DNA of 64,000 nt from positions 1 to 64,000 of the forward strand of contig VWZX01002286.1 in assembly GCA_013399015.1 (NCBI GenBank), written 5' to 3'. The notes under the pieces are model-generated. The model searched no databases. It was given only the letters and a program-made list of their open reading frames with translations, and was not told the origin of the DNA. The DNA is from Galbula dea. Lineage: Eukaryota > Chordata > Aves > Piciformes > Galbulidae. This document shows positions 38,601-52,093 of this stretch, piece after piece. How positions within the stretch are numbered: position 1 is the stretch's first letter; every line of letters starts with the position of its first letter. The position numbers and the translations under genes were made by a program.

Positions 38601-41600
38601 AACCATACCTCTGACACACAAACCAAAACAATTATAGATAGACCTCTACAAAATATAAGATTTCAAAGAAAATTGTGCACTTTATGGAAAACTATTTATT
38701 CTGAAACCTAGAAAAACTAGGGTTTATGTTTTAAAAAGTGTACATAGTAAACCAGAAATTCAAATAATTAAGACCCTAGTGCATTGAGATAAGTAACTTT
38801 CCTTCATGAAGTTAACTCATGAGGAGTTAATGCCTCATGACAAAACAAAACAAGCAACCCTAATAAAAAGTATCTAACAACACATCTAATCAACTGGGCA
38901 ATCCTAGTATGTCACTGGTATAAATAAATGCAGAAATTCTATGCAGTCATAAAATTATCCAGAACTTTTCAGATTATAATTACAATGTTTCCCCTATTTC
39001 CTTTCATGTTTCCTAAGATATGTTTGACTTCTCTGATCCTTGATGACAGAGAAGTCATCACTGAATTGAGATGAAAATGGTTCCTCTCTTTTCTGTTTCA
39101 TTATGGTGCACAGGTAAAGGGCCACAAAGTGGTATTTGTGTTGATAGAATGAGGTGTAACAATACAGAAATTTTACTTTAAAGGAGAGACTAAGTTTAGT
39201 GAATGTGGTTAAGCATGGTGAAACAGACACAAGAAATTTTTTGATAGTGGAATAAAGGTCTCAAAAATATGGGATAGTGGTAACAAAGCACAGTGTATCT
39301 AAGAAAGAGTATCACAAATTTTAACTTTGCATTTCCATCTGTACATTCAGTAATAGAAGAAATTTATAATAACATTTACCAACACCATTTATTTGTGTTA
39401 CAATGAGGTCGGCAGTTTGGATTTTAAGGCAACATAGACATCTAAAAGGAAGAAGCTGACAAACTTCTCATTTATGTAAATCAAGCCTAACACATTTCAT
39501 AGTCTGCATGTCACTGCCAACAGGAATTAAAAAGTAGTAACAAACATAAACAGCTCTCTGCTTCATGATTTGGAAAATAGTTGATAGATCTTAGGGCAGA
39601 AATTCCCAGAGTCTTCAGGATCTACATGCTGACATTTCCTACTGCACATGTAGATTCACAGCTGCAGGCACTCTCTGACTGGGGCAGCTTCTGCTGTATG
39701 CTAAACTCAACGGAAAAACTTTCACAAAATCCAGTGATGCTATTTCTACAATCATATAATCCAAAAAAGGTGCTACAAGAAATGATAAAGGTTCTCTACT
39801 TAACTGCTCTGAAGAATGAGAGTTGGACAACCACTGCTCTTCATCAGGCTTAATCTGTGTTTCTAACTCCTTTGAGCAAGCGTGGTGAAGGCTGGAACGA
39901 GTAGACTCATATATGTAGGGAGTTCAAACCTTTTTACCTTGAGACAAATCTGACAAAGCAGCAAGAGTGCTATTTTAGATCAATGTGTTGTAGAGCACTG
40001 TACTTGAGTATTAAATTTTCTGGAAAACAATGCTGTTAGAAGTTGAGGCAAAACAGTCGTAAGCCTATAAATAAGAAAAGGTTTTTGTCCTAGGAAGCCA
40101 TGAAATTAAATAGTCAGACAATATTTCTGAAAATTTACAGTTACTGCACACCTGGTTTATTTCTCAAAATAGGTAAAAAATTGAAGTTAGTTTATTACTG
40201 GGCTAGAATTGATAGCACGGTAAAATTATCTTAGAAAATATATTAAAAAACAACTATCTATTGCACTGTTAACACAATTTAAAAGGGCATCAAAGTGAAC
40301 AGGTAGCCTAGCAAGTTCTCTGTTCTAGTCATAGCTTTGCAATGAGCCATTGGCATAAAGTAATCCTAACCACAGCGCAGCTGTCAAAGGTGTTAACTAA
40401 AGTCAATCAGTACTGTTCTGCTGTATAAATTTAGAACACTCCTCTAACACCTATACCAGATGCAAGTTTGGGTCACTATTTTGCAATACCCTAAATGTGT
40501 GGCCTAACACTATGTAATTGCTTATCTTTAGCAACTGTCTCAAGCTCTCTGTGCTTGAACTATCCTGCTGAGTGTAAGACAGCAGCTTTCTAAATGTAAT
40601 ACATAAGTAGTAGTATTAAGACATTTCAAAATTGCACAGAACTGGACAGAAGAGCTGGAAGCTGCTGCTTCAGGGAATAGAAATCACTGCTGGCAATATA
40701 ACAGGTAACAGTGGTATCCAGCCAGAAATTCGAAGATAGGTTTCTGACACCACAGGTGAACATCTCACTACTCAATTCTTTGTACTGTCTGCTGGACTAA
40801 TTAAAAGTTGAATAGCTCACACAGGAGCAAAAAAGCTACCCTCAACTCATGTCACTAGCCGGGAGGTTCAGCTTTCTACACTTGAAAGATGGGTGACCCA
40901 GATAAAACAACCAGATTTAAACAGAGAGCAGAGAAACACAAACCCCTGGCCAACAGTCAACTGATTATTTACAGACCTTTGTCAGGCTGGTAGAAAATTC
41001 TGCCCTGGGCCTAAAAAGTATGTACCTGTCATAAATTACATTACAGTGGATGTGCTTGAGAAAAAGTTTCCACTGAATCTCATTTCTATTCCAATAGGTT
41101 TAACATATTTGATTATGCATAAAGTAGTTGAACAACACACGAAGTTTCATACTTCCAGTAGTTGAGGTTTTTTTGCCTTAACAGATTTCATTAATTACTA
41201 GCAAAGATACTAGTGGCTGTGTCTTGCCATCTAGTAGCATACAGAAAGAAGCATGGCAGAGTTGGAATAGTATTCTGAGTATGAAACTTTTATTTTCAAT
41301 TATAGTACTGTACTAGGTCAACAGAAAGGGAAAGATCTGTATTTTATGATAAAAAGTAAACATAGTGAACATTTAACTGTGATGATGTTCCTGCCAAGCT
41401 ATTTTAAAGAATCCCATTCATGTGCAAAAATCAGTGAATTTTGTAATGATAGTTCTATTTCTTCCACCAAAATGTGTTTTTCCATGAAATCTATATCAAT
41501 ATTTTTCATCCCAAGCATATTAAAACAACATCAATGTTTTGAACCTGCATGACAATAGAAGTAGTTGGTCACCAAGATGTGTCCTTTCAACTATTTACAC

Positions 41601-42193
41601 TCATGCATCCCAGTGGGACTGTTACTTGTTGAAGGATGACAGGTAAATTAAACAGGAAGCTATTTTAAACTGGTATTGGATGTTGCCTCAAAACTTTTCC
41701 TAATTTGCTTGCTACAGAGGTACAGCTTTCTCTATAGCACAGTTCAGCATAGTAGTAAATACTGTCTGTCTCTTCCTCTGTGTCTGTGTGTGCACATGCA
41801 TGTAGACATCTCAATATTATGACTGTGGAAGAAAAATTCCAGTGTTAACAACAGTAAGCATAGAGCTTACTATTATTTATTTCATTTGTCCTTCATGCAA
41901 GCTGCAGGAGTTCCTCAATATTGGACTATCAACATAGTTGGAAAATACCCTGCAACCTATTGCATTTCCATGCTTATCAAGTCAGTTTTTTGAAGAGAAG
42001 AGGATGCAATCCTTGCAGTGGCCAGTAAGTTCTATAGATTCACCTGGTTTAGGTCAATGTGGAATAATTAAAGCATTTTTAACTGTTTAGTGAAGACATC
42101 ACTTCTTTGATATTTACATCAAAATATGGGGGTATTCTTCAGTTTAATAATAAGAAAATATCTAATAATTAAATTATTAATAGCCTGATATAT
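35681..42193. other. Long AT-rich stretch, no gene seen
   Basis: No recognisable element. The patches at 39580-39900 and 40640-41010 are somewhat less AT-rich and more complex, and the first is open for 90 codons on plus (39581-39853). They may be very old repeats or conserved non-coding DNA, but nothing identifies them. A TG-alternating patch is near 41776-41806. Confidence 0.5.
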
Positions 42194-42240
42194 GGGTTTT
42201 TATTATATTATTAGATATTAATATTATTAAATATAAACCC
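42194..42240. repeat. AT-rich quasi-palindrome with GGGTTT...AAACCC ends
   Basis: A 47-base segment begins GGGTTT and ends AAACCC, and its interior of TTATTA/TAATAA units can pair imperfectly across the centre. A related TCTAATAATTAAATTATTAAT patch lies about 40 bases upstream. It could extrude as a cruciform or be the fused ends of a tiny inverted-repeat element; neither is proven. Confidence 0.6.
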
Positions 42241-44657
42241 TGAATTTCAATAATAACATCTAACACAAAAATTAATGTCTTAGAATGAATTTTGATCAGG
42301 AGTTAACAAAACAGCTCTAGCAATTTTAGCTGTCGAGGTACTGAACTAATTCAGTATGAATATAAAACTATGTCAAAAGAATCCCTGCACTTAGATCAGC
42401 AACAAAACTGCTCCCTCCTACATTACTGTAAACAATATCAAGCATTATTTTGTTAATTCCAGAAAATATGGGTATAAAGATTTACCACTTAGTATCACCA
42501 AACAATTTTGATTTTCCTAGATATTCTATTTATTTCAAATTTAGTAAGTTGAAACCACTCCTTGGTATACCTTTCACATCTCCTCAAAATCATTGAAGTG
42601 TAAGTGCCTAAAAAGAGATACAAAATTCTGAATGAGGTAAAAACAGAGATAAGAGAACTGAGTTAGAATTAGCAGCAGAACAAGAATCTGTGACATCTGA
42701 ATCAATGTGGAATCCATGAAGATCTTACCAGTGGTATCAGCTTCTTCATGTGTAATAAGGAATTATCTCTCCCATTTACCTCAAACTGTGATAGAATTAA
42801 TCACATGATTAAGGGAGATGTAAGAATTGCCTTGTACATGTAAGTTTTAAGAATCTTTGAACAGGAAATTGCAGTTTTGCTTTTCTGAATTCATAGCCAA
42901 AAAAATACCTTTAGGCTTTAGATTAGAATGAACTCAAGCCTAGACACTTTCATATACCATTTTATCATAGCATACCTAGAAACACACAAAATTAAACCCA
43001 CCTTCTCAATGGTATTCCAAGTTGATTACATTTTACTCAAGATCTATCCTTACAGAATAAACAGTAGGCAGGCATCTTTTCAGTTGGAAAACTGAAGTAC
43101 AGTGGATACAGTCCAAAGCAATAGAATTACCAAAACAAAAAATTACTTTTAAATAATAGTAAAGTGAAGTCAAGCTGCAGTTCTATTTTGGCCTCATACC
43201 TACATTCTAAACTTATCCACATTCAAATACAGCCTTGTTGTTATAAATAGGCCACATATACTTGTCTCTTCCCCCACACTCTCTTACTCTCAAATAAAAG
43301 CCTATTTAATGGAACAACAGACACTAAATACAAGCAAAACAAGAAAAGGGCCATGTAGAGAGAGGGAGGGAGTACAAGATTTTCACTATGAAGAAATACA
43401 ACTGAACTAAGATCTTGGGAGATCTCATTCTTCTAGAAGTCTACAGCTTATAGCAATATGGTCTAATGGATCAGAGGGATGAAGTTCTCCAAATTGTGCT
43501 AAGAATTTGGAGAGTAGAAAAACAAAACTCTGCTTCCTGCAGAATTCACTGGTTCATGTAAGCAGATCATTGTGCCTTAACATTTGGGTAACAAAGTCGA
43601 TGAATAATTTTCTCTGCATTCTTTCATAACTGTTAAATAAGAAACTCTGGATCATGTAACTTTTCTGCCACTTAAAATCAAAGCAAGTGATATTTTTTGC
43701 ATTAACATAATTGTTATGCAGTGTACTAAATGTGATTCATTTTAATGCTATATCAATATGACTGACCTCATAATAAATAGTATGGTCCCTGGTCTTTAAA
43801 TGTTGAACAGTGGTGCTTGGGTCAATGGCATATTAATAGGAGTCAACTACTTTCATGAATAGTTAATTAATTACTTTTGCTGTTTTGCACATTACAATGG
43901 TCATCAAATAAATAACAATAGTACTTTTTTCCACAAGAGAGAAGAATAACATGCAATTGCTGAGCCAAAGAGGTATATCCATATCGTTTAAACTGCATGG
44001 ATGCTGGTAGCAGCCTTCTTCAATATTACTTAATATTTTGGATTAATATACTGCTTTGAAATATCCTACAAAAAAAGTATTTTTGGCTAAGAAACAATGC
44101 CAAGAATGTTTTATAGCATGGTGACACAGCTGTAGATTTGATACAAAAATAAGCAAGTTGAACTCAAGCTATTTCATTTTCTGACTTTTCAAATGTGAGC
44201 AGATCTCTCTATAGTAGCTAGTCCTGTATGCCTATCATCAAAACCTGCATTACTTCAAGATAAAATCATATGCAGGCTAAAGTGTAGTAGCACTTGTTGA
44301 CACTGAAGATTAACCTAACTATGTATCATACAAACAGAAAAAAATCAGACTGTGCTCCTGAACAAAAAGCACCACATTCTCTACTTCACTGCAACCTCTC
44401 TAAAGTGGTATAATTCTCTTGTGTAGAGTAAGGCTACGCTGAACTAAAGTTCTGCAGACTGAACACTCAGAATAACGAATCTAATTGTACTTTTAAAATG
44501 AAAAAGTTACCAAGGAAAACTACTCTAAATACTCAAGAGACTTTAAATAAAGTCTTGAGGAAATAACACCAAGAATGTGTTAAAGTTAACTATTCTGGAG
44601 TCAGAAATCATCAAAATTAAACTTAGCCAGGTGACATTAAATACACAGTGGCATATT
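42241..44657. other. AT-rich non-coding stretch
   Basis: No gene, RNA or repeat family recognised. Confidence 0.55.
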
Positions 44658-45035
44658 TCATAGAATCACTGAGTTATTTAGGTTGGAAAAGACCTTTAAG
44701 ATCATTAAGTCCAACCATAATCCTAACAATGCCAAGTCACCACTAAACCACGTCCCTAAATGCCACATTTACACATCTTTTAAATACCTCCAGGGATGGT
44801 GACTCCACCACTTCCCGGGGGCAGCCTGTTCCAGTGCTTCACAGTCCTTTCTGTGGAGAAATTTTTCCTAACATCCAATTTAAACCCCTCCTGGCACAAC
44901 TTGTGACCAGTTCCTCTCATCCTATTGCTTGTTACTTGGGGGAAAAGACCAACCCTCACCTTGCTATAACCTCCTTTCAGGTAGTTGTAGAGAGCAAGCA
45001 GGTCTCCCCCGAGCCTCCTTTTCTCCAGACACTGA
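44658..45035 (-). mobile_element. CR1 LINE 3' fragment, minus orientation
   Basis: The plus text starts with CATAGAATCACTGAG, the reverse complement of the octamer tail. It continues with GGTTGGAAAAGACCTTTAAG, ATCATTAAGTCCAACC, a CTCCAGGGATGGTGACTCCA block and a GCAGCCTGTTCCAGTGCTTC block, and ends near CCTCCTTTTCTCCAGACACTG. These are reverse-complement landmarks of a CR1 3' region. It is the same subfamily as the plus copy at 56558-56772 (shared 'TTTAGTGGTGACTTGGCA' block). Confidence 0.93.
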
Positions 45036-46769
45036 AAAATCAGCTTCAGACTTAGGTGACTGCCTGAAAATTCTCATTGTCAGTTTGTTGTTATGTTTAC
45101 CATATAAAGCTTTCAGTAAAATTTATGCTACTTTGCTATTTCAGTGGAATATATCTGTTTGCCTCCCACCATTACCACAATGTTTCAACCAGCATTTTGT
45201 ATTTCAACATGGTAAGCAGACAAACATGGCTATCCATCGGTGCTTATTCAGTGCTGTAGTAAACTATTCATTGTTTTACAGGATTATTATCTTAAAGTAT
45301 TAAAGGTATTATTACAATATTGTTTCGTGTGCAGCAATACAAGCATTTTATCATTACCAACCCACTTAAGAGGATTCAAGGTTGCCCATGCAATTTGTAT
45401 TAATTCCTTCATTTTATTAACTATGCAATTTTAAAATGGATTTAAAAGCTTTAATTAAATATATATTTTTAGAAATAAAAGAAACATAGCTCAGAGGATG
45501 TGCATAACAGATAGTTAACTACTTGACTAAATAGCCTCAGAATGCCCAATCTCATTCTCCCTCAGACTAGGTGAAACGCAACCTTCCCATGTTGAAAAAT
45601 AGCAATTAAAAGGTCCAGCAATACTGCTGAAGCAGGAATTCCTTCCTGTCTATCTGTCAAGATTGCAGTTTCTGAAGGGTTTCTGAATTTCCTCAGTTTA
45701 CTCATCATTCTGTTTTACTACACAACTAAGTTAACACCATGAATAACACCACTGAATAACATGATCAGGTGTGCGTAAGCAACATCTTATAGAATAATGA
45801 CTTCCAGAGACGTTGCATGAATAAGTGCAACACATACTTTTTGTCAGTGTTTTTAGTCAAACAGTAGATAATATACAAATAAGATTGCAGGGAGATTTTC
45901 GTATCAAAAAAATGGGTTAAGATCAGTTTTGGACACTGGTTCCTTTTCTCACAAGTGGGACATAACCTATATAGAAAGCTTAGCAACGTTTTGAAAGCAA
46001 TGTTAGGGCCTGTGACAGAAACACTCATCTACCAAGACACAAATCAATTTTGACTTATTCTAACACTGCAAATTAATGGAGTAGTTCTGTTCAGCAAAAC
46101 AGTTCATTTTGACTGACATTTTCACCCAACTGTAACTTCAAGAACATTTAAACTAACTCAAACCAGGGCATTTAAAAATTCTTGTAAAAATTAACTCCAG
46201 TAGCCACTACCATTTTGTGAGAATTTATTGCTCTACTAAAATATAGGAAGTATTTTAGAGTTGTTGTGTTACATCTCTGCTCAGATTACATGAATTCAAT
46301 AATTTTTTGAAAAAATTATGGACAAAAGGAATGCAGAATGAAAATGCATACTCTAACAATGACCACTAAAAGGCTTTACAGAAACTAATCTGGAAGTATC
46401 TTACTGTATCCTGAGGGGTTTTTTAAGCTAGGAAATAAGACACATCAGACAGAGTGAAGAAAGAAAATCTATTCCACTAGCAACACATTATCCAATCACA
46501 GCACATCTGCCTTTCTTCTGTGATGACAAGGATGCACAGATGTTTTTTTAATATCCATAAACCAATATGCTAACTATAAAAACAAAGGAACGTATACAAT
46601 ATACTGCCAGTAATTCTATTAATCTAAGATAAAAATAAAGATGAAAACAGAATGAATCAGTTTCTTCAAACAAACTTCTACTTATAAATCAGAGTGCTAA
46701 AAAGAAATAAACACGTATGTATCCTAGTGATCTAACACCCATCCCAAGCCAGCCCCATCTTGTGTCACT
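45036..46769. other. AT-rich non-coding stretch
   Basis: No gene recognised. Short frames next to the CR1 (44834-45434) are shadows of the CR1 or random. Confidence 0.55.
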
Positions 46770-47070
46770 GCCTAAGTCATGCAAATTACACCAGAACTGC
46801 CAGTTGACTAAGATTAATGACACTGCGCCAGCTTCTTTGTTTCTCTCTGCGGCCGTTTAGTGTGAAATACTATCCAAAAACATTATCTATCCTCTATTAA
46901 TCCCACAAATTTGTTCACACCATGCACATTGTTTAGGGCAATTTACAACAGGAACATACTGAGCACAATTGCATTTAATTACTTGGGTTCTAATTACATT
47001 CATTAAAGGCTAATAAAATAAATGAAACAGCTTTAAAAGCTTCTGCAAAACACATGGGTCTTGTCTCCCT
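46770..47070. other. Candidate conserved non-coding element
   Basis: Complex sequence in an AT-rich neighbourhood, including a CpG-containing CTGCGGCCGTTTAG near 46848-46861, which is unusual in this window. TAATTA homeodomain cores lie at 46976-46981 and 46991-46996 with further TTTAAT/CATTAA motifs nearby. No open frame of note crosses it. Function and conservation are inferred from texture only. Confidence 0.3.
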
Positions 47071-47168
47071 CATGAAGCATACTGTAGAGGTTTGATGTGA
47101 AACATGGATTTCAACATATATGTCTGCCTATTATGTAGCTGTAATACGCACAAAGACATTGAATGCAT

Positions 47169-47188
47169 ATTTATTTATTTATTTATTT
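47169..47188. repeat. (ATTT)5 microsatellite
   Basis: Five uninterrupted ATTT units, followed by TAATATATAAA. Confidence 0.95.
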
Positions 47189-50100
47189 TAATATATAAAC
47201 CATATGCACATCAGTTCTGAATGATCCTGAATACTGCTGATACTTATTTATATTACTAGTCATGAAGATGCCAGGCACCCCAAACTACTTTTTAATGTGG
47301 TATGTTGTGATGGAGGAATATCAGTTTTAACATTCCAACCCAGTTCTTTTAACTGTTTCCACCTGTACTACAGGGTTATTCCCCCATTTTCTCTCATCTT
47401 ATATGTGCTTTATAAAAGATATAAGCTGACATCAGAAAGAAAGACAGACAGCAAGAAAGAGAAGAAGAAAAGAGCAGGGAAAACCACATTTCTTTATGTG
47501 GTATATAGTCTTAAAAATATTTTGCCAACACTCATTTCTGACATTCATCTGAGGATCTGAATTTTTTCTTAGTAGCTATTTACATTAAAAAACACATTCT
47601 GCACACTAGGCAGTCTACATAAATCCCCCATGGTGGTTAAAAATGCAGCTTGCTAATAACACAATTTTCTAATTCTTACATTTCTATGCTATTTCCATTG
47701 TGCTTAGAATGCAGTTTATGGCAAAAGACAGAGCCTGGAACATGCTGTTGACAACGGTGCCAGAGAGAATTCAGCACTGGATATTTAGAAAAAGAGTGCT
47801 TCTGGTGAGTTCCTCTCATTACAACTATTCATCGTTCTTGGATTTACAAGAGGATGACCTTAGCAATCGGTGAAAGAAACAAAGTTCTAGCTAATCCATA
47901 CTATGTACATACATGACCTGAAGATGTATTGTGGCACTTGGAAATTTAAGACTCTTCAGTATTCTGCATCACAAATATAATGGTAATCAAACACGTCTGC
48001 CAACAGTTAAAAAGTAGATAAGCTTACACACATTTTTGTTTCATGAAGAAATGCAAATACAGGGAAAAAAACCCCCAAAACTAAAAACAAAAACACAGCC
48101 CCAACCAAAACAAAACAGTCTTGAGGATTAACCTCCAAGTACTACAGAATTTTAATAAAAGTTTTAAGTAAACACTTAAAAGATTGGTGATGATTCTCTG
48201 AAGTAAATCAGGTCCATCCAATGTTATCTTCCTCTTATAATTTAATAAACATTCTCTGACTATTAATCATTTAATTTAAAAAAATAATTTAACAATTTCT
48301 GGAGATTTCATCCATTACGGACTTCCCCCCCCCTCCCCCGCCTTTGGAATATGTTTTACAAGATGCATGCTGTGCTGGTACAGCACTTTAGGCAGTTTAA
48401 CCAAGAGCAATAAAATAACCATGGCTATGTGTACCATTTTAGAAAGTTCACCTTAAAATTATACAACTTTGCCACATACGCATCTCAAACTGTTTCTTAT
48501 TATGAGCACAGGATCAATTTCTTTTGCAAACTACTAAAAGGGCAGACATTAAATAAAAAAAAAATCATATGAATCCCTCATTCAGATATATAAACCCCTC
48601 ATTTGTGAATCAAAATTTGCTTTGGAGAATGGAGGAGGGGCACCCATCCTGCACAACAAAGCAGCAGCTCCATACAGCTGCCATCTGGCTTCCTCCTGCA
48701 GTTCACTTCCCATAGCAAACAAGATCCATAGTTTAAGGAGTGTTGGGGAAGGGAGAGGGGGCTGCAGTTTTAACCTCACAGCTTTATGATGGGGCATTTT
48801 TCTGCTCTATAAAAACTTCTCTTAATATAGGAGAATGGAAGTCTCAGGAAATTGTTAGTAGGATAGAAAGCCTTTCACTTAGGTATTTCTGGTTCAGATC
48901 CACATCAACTCAGTGATAACTAAATATAATTACCACCTAAAGGACTTTTTAATGAAATGAGTTAGTTGATCTCAGTACAATACCTAGTGAGCAAGCATCC
49001 ACATCACTAAAAGCAATACCAAATACAATAAACTCTTTTCTCCTCACTGTGCAGAAATTGCTTCTCACCAGTAGCAGCAGCTGAACACATTTCAAACATT
49101 AAAGCATAAACCAAACTATTTTAACTACAAGAGATGAAGGAGTGCTAAAAGTATCACAGAGTCAGTAAGGGGTCTACCACATGATATGTTGTTTATGCTT
49201 AAGTTCATAAAAGCACAAACCTGTCAACTTTCAGGTAATGTTCTAATGTCTGTTGTCCTTACCTTTCCTTGAGTAATAGTGGAAATCTGATTAGAAAAGA
49301 ATCTAACAGTTTAGCTTTGCATATATCTGGAGTACCTAAAGACTCAAATTGACAGACATGAATTCTCTATTTTTCTTGCATGCTATATAATACAGCATGC
49401 CTTCACCATTTTGCTACATTCACAAAATAGCAATAGACCCAAAGATTCTGGCTGTGTACTCTTGATGGGTCTATCAAAGAAAGATGACTATAGCATAAAT
49501 ATATTCTGAAGCAATGATAAAGGTGCTGGTTTAAGCAGTATGCTAAAATCTACCAGTCTACCAGTTGCAAAACAGTAAGTAGACATGTCCTTTCCGAATA
49601 AATTATAACTCATATCAATGAGAGCCCTAAAACATTTAATTGAAATCAATGGAGTTTTTCCATTCCTTCAGCAGGATGTGACTTTATGCACGTTAACATT
49701 GAGGTATTCAACCTAATACACAGACAGTTTACATCATGATGAAACGAAAGACAATTCCTTTCCATAGCTGAATAGCAGCATCCAGTTTACAGTCAAAGTA
49801 AAACAAACTTAAAAATTAAACATTCATGTTGCTGGAAAGGTCAAACTCCATTCTAATACCATACCACTAAATGCATAATATCCATTAAGACCAATCAGTG
49901 AAAAACACCAACAAAATTAATAAATACAACCCAAAAGCTAATGACCTCAATCCCTAGCAGCCCCTTGACCCTTATTACTACAGCTGCTGGTGTAGGAAAG
50001 GATTAAAGGGAGCTAGAAATCATTGGGTTAACATACAAGGGATCAGAAATTTGACCTTGGTTACTTACAACATATATCCTCTACTAAAAATGAGTATACG

Positions 50101-50835
50101 AGGAGAATTAGAAACAGAGCTAGCAAAGGTCAGCTTGAGTGCAGATAAACTAAGAAAGGGAGGCCTGAAAGGCAAAAAGGTTTCTCCCACAGCACTTTGT
50201 TGTAACCAAAACGGTCTAAGGACAGAAGCAGGATTAGGGCAGCTGGCATTGTTGAGCACACTGGATAACCTTTTGGGCACACAAACCCTTCTTCATGTCT
50301 TAAACAGAAGGAGCAGCTTTCAAAGTTAAATAACAGAACAACTACTCACCATTTGATACGTACCACCAGGTCTATATGTTATAGGACATGTGAATAACAT
50401 CCTCATCACCACAACTACAAAAGTGGACTCCCTCACTAATTGCAATCATAAATTCAATAATTGTAACTCTTTTTGTCAAACTGGCTCTGACGTACTCCTA
50501 TAATAAGATCCTTTCCTTAACATTTTTAACATCAAAGATGGTAATCTACAAACTAAAATGCACAGAAACCCACAGACTAACAAACTTAACTTCATAAACC
50601 TGCAACCATCTGAAACACACACATCAGGTATCCTCAGGTGCCACCCCATTCACTTTGAAGAAAAATTTAGTGATACCATCCTAGGAACCAAAGAAGACAT
50701 TTAGTCAAAAAGTGCACTTCTATAAAAAGATCATGGTTATTTGAAACCTGATTTGATACCTGAGCATCGTAGAGGGAATGACAGCTGTCAGGTAACACTG
50801 TACTTGGTACTTAAAATCATTAACCAATTTTTTCA
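47189..50835. other. Non-coding stretch with one exon-like segment
   Basis: No confirmed gene. The segment 47708-47804 has splice-like borders (see findings). A/C-only low-complexity DNA is at about 48061-48120. A C9-T-C5-G-CC run is at 48325-48342. Bases 49960-50330 are a little less AT-rich, with a 92-codon plus frame (50051-50329) lacking recognisable homology; this may be an old unrecognised repeat. Confidence 0.45.
48325..48342 (-). repeat. C-run (G-run on minus strand)
   Basis: Nine C, one T, five C, one G, then CC. On the minus strand the G9 and G5 runs could supply the guanines for a quadruplex. Such runs are also prone to sequencing length errors. Confidence 0.85.
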
Positions 50836-51027
50836 CAGTGAGGGTGCCAGAGCACTGGAACAGACTGCCCAGAGAGGTTGTAGAGTCTCCTTCTATGGAG
50901 ATATTCCAAAACCCATCTGCACGCGCTTCTGTGTGACCTCGTCTAGGGAATCCTGCTGCGGCAGGGGGGTTGGACTAGATGATCTTTCAAGGTCCCTTCC
51001 AACTCCTAATATTCTGTGATTCTGTGA
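50836..51027 (+). mobile_element. CR1 LINE 3' end with intact octamer tail
   Basis: Runs from GTGCCAGAGCACTGGAACAG and CTGCCCAGAGAGGTTGTAGA through GGAGATATTCCAAAACCCAT, CCTGCTGCGGCAGGGGGGTT and GGACTAGATGATCTTTCAAG to CCCTTCCAACTCCTAATATT and two CTGTGATT-type octamers. This is a nearly consensus CR1 3' end in plus orientation. CpGs are still present, so it is among the youngest repeats in the window. It is the same subfamily as the tail at 1-35. Confidence 0.96.
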
Positions 51028-52093
51028 TAAGCAATTCTAGGAGAAGATGCTACTTAGAAGATTTCTTCCAAGAACTACCTTGGCCTTCTAACAATCTCTA
51101 ACCTCATAAAACTCACCATCAGAAAGACCCTAGGTACAGTACACAGACACTGAACGAATGAAGAAAGAAACATAAAATCTGACAACATATCTCTGTTATT
51201 ACTGTAGTAAATAATCTCTCAGCAGAACCACCACTATCTTTCAATTCTACAACTGCACTTTCAGGAATATGATACAGTTTATCCCAGTAACCTGCCATCA
51301 CAACAGCTATGATGCATGTAAAACTAAGCAAAAACTACATATCAGAGTAAATTGACACAGTTCATAAAGGAAAAAAGTACCTATTTGTGAATTTCTCTCA
51401 GTAGTCTCTGTTTCTGATCTCTCAGAACTTCCTCTCTGATTGCTCATACACTATGCCCTTATACTCAGATAAACTACAAACGTCAAAAATCTGGTAAGCA
51501 AAACTTACAACTCTGCTGGATGACAAAAATCATGGATGCAAGACAATAGTACATTTATAGCACATTTTAATCTCTCTTCCCTCTTTCAAAGATTAAACTG
51601 TGTCACAAGCAACAAACATCTCTCTCTTCCGGAAGTACCAACTGTTTTTCTTTTAGGGATGATGTATGCCTGCTCTCTCTGAGCAACTGTTCCCAACCTT
51701 TCTTTTGCTGCTGTTTTTATTTCAGACATGGAAGACAGGCTTGTTTGTCTGCAAGACTAACTTTTCCAAATATTCCAATTGCTCCATTAGAAGATAATAC
51801 TTCTATCTACAGACCTCTTCCTGCATTTCTTTAAAGTCAAGCCTGTTGACAGCTCAAGTAAAAATGTGAGAAAATTAAAACACAAATAATGGCATAATAA
51901 AACTTCAGTTTCATTCTAATATCATAATTTTGAAACTTAAGGAGGTATTTTCTACATTTAAAAAGTTTTTTTAAGCATAACCAGTAAGCTTTTAAATGGT
52001 ATTCCTGCACCTCTGAATCTGAATAATTAATGTTTAACCTTTTTCTTGGGGAAAAAAAAGGTTGTTTTTGACAAACATATATTCATTGTGTCT
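51028..52093. other. AT-rich non-coding stretch between two CR1 pieces
   Basis: No gene or further repeat recognised. Confidence 0.55.

Noticed and set aside
44834..45303. Plus-strand frames of 73 and 124 codons
   Set aside because: Antisense of the minus-strand CR1 at 44658-45035 running into random flank.
50741..51019. 92-codon plus frame
   Set aside because: Mostly translation of the CR1 3' end, which is non-coding UTR in the element.
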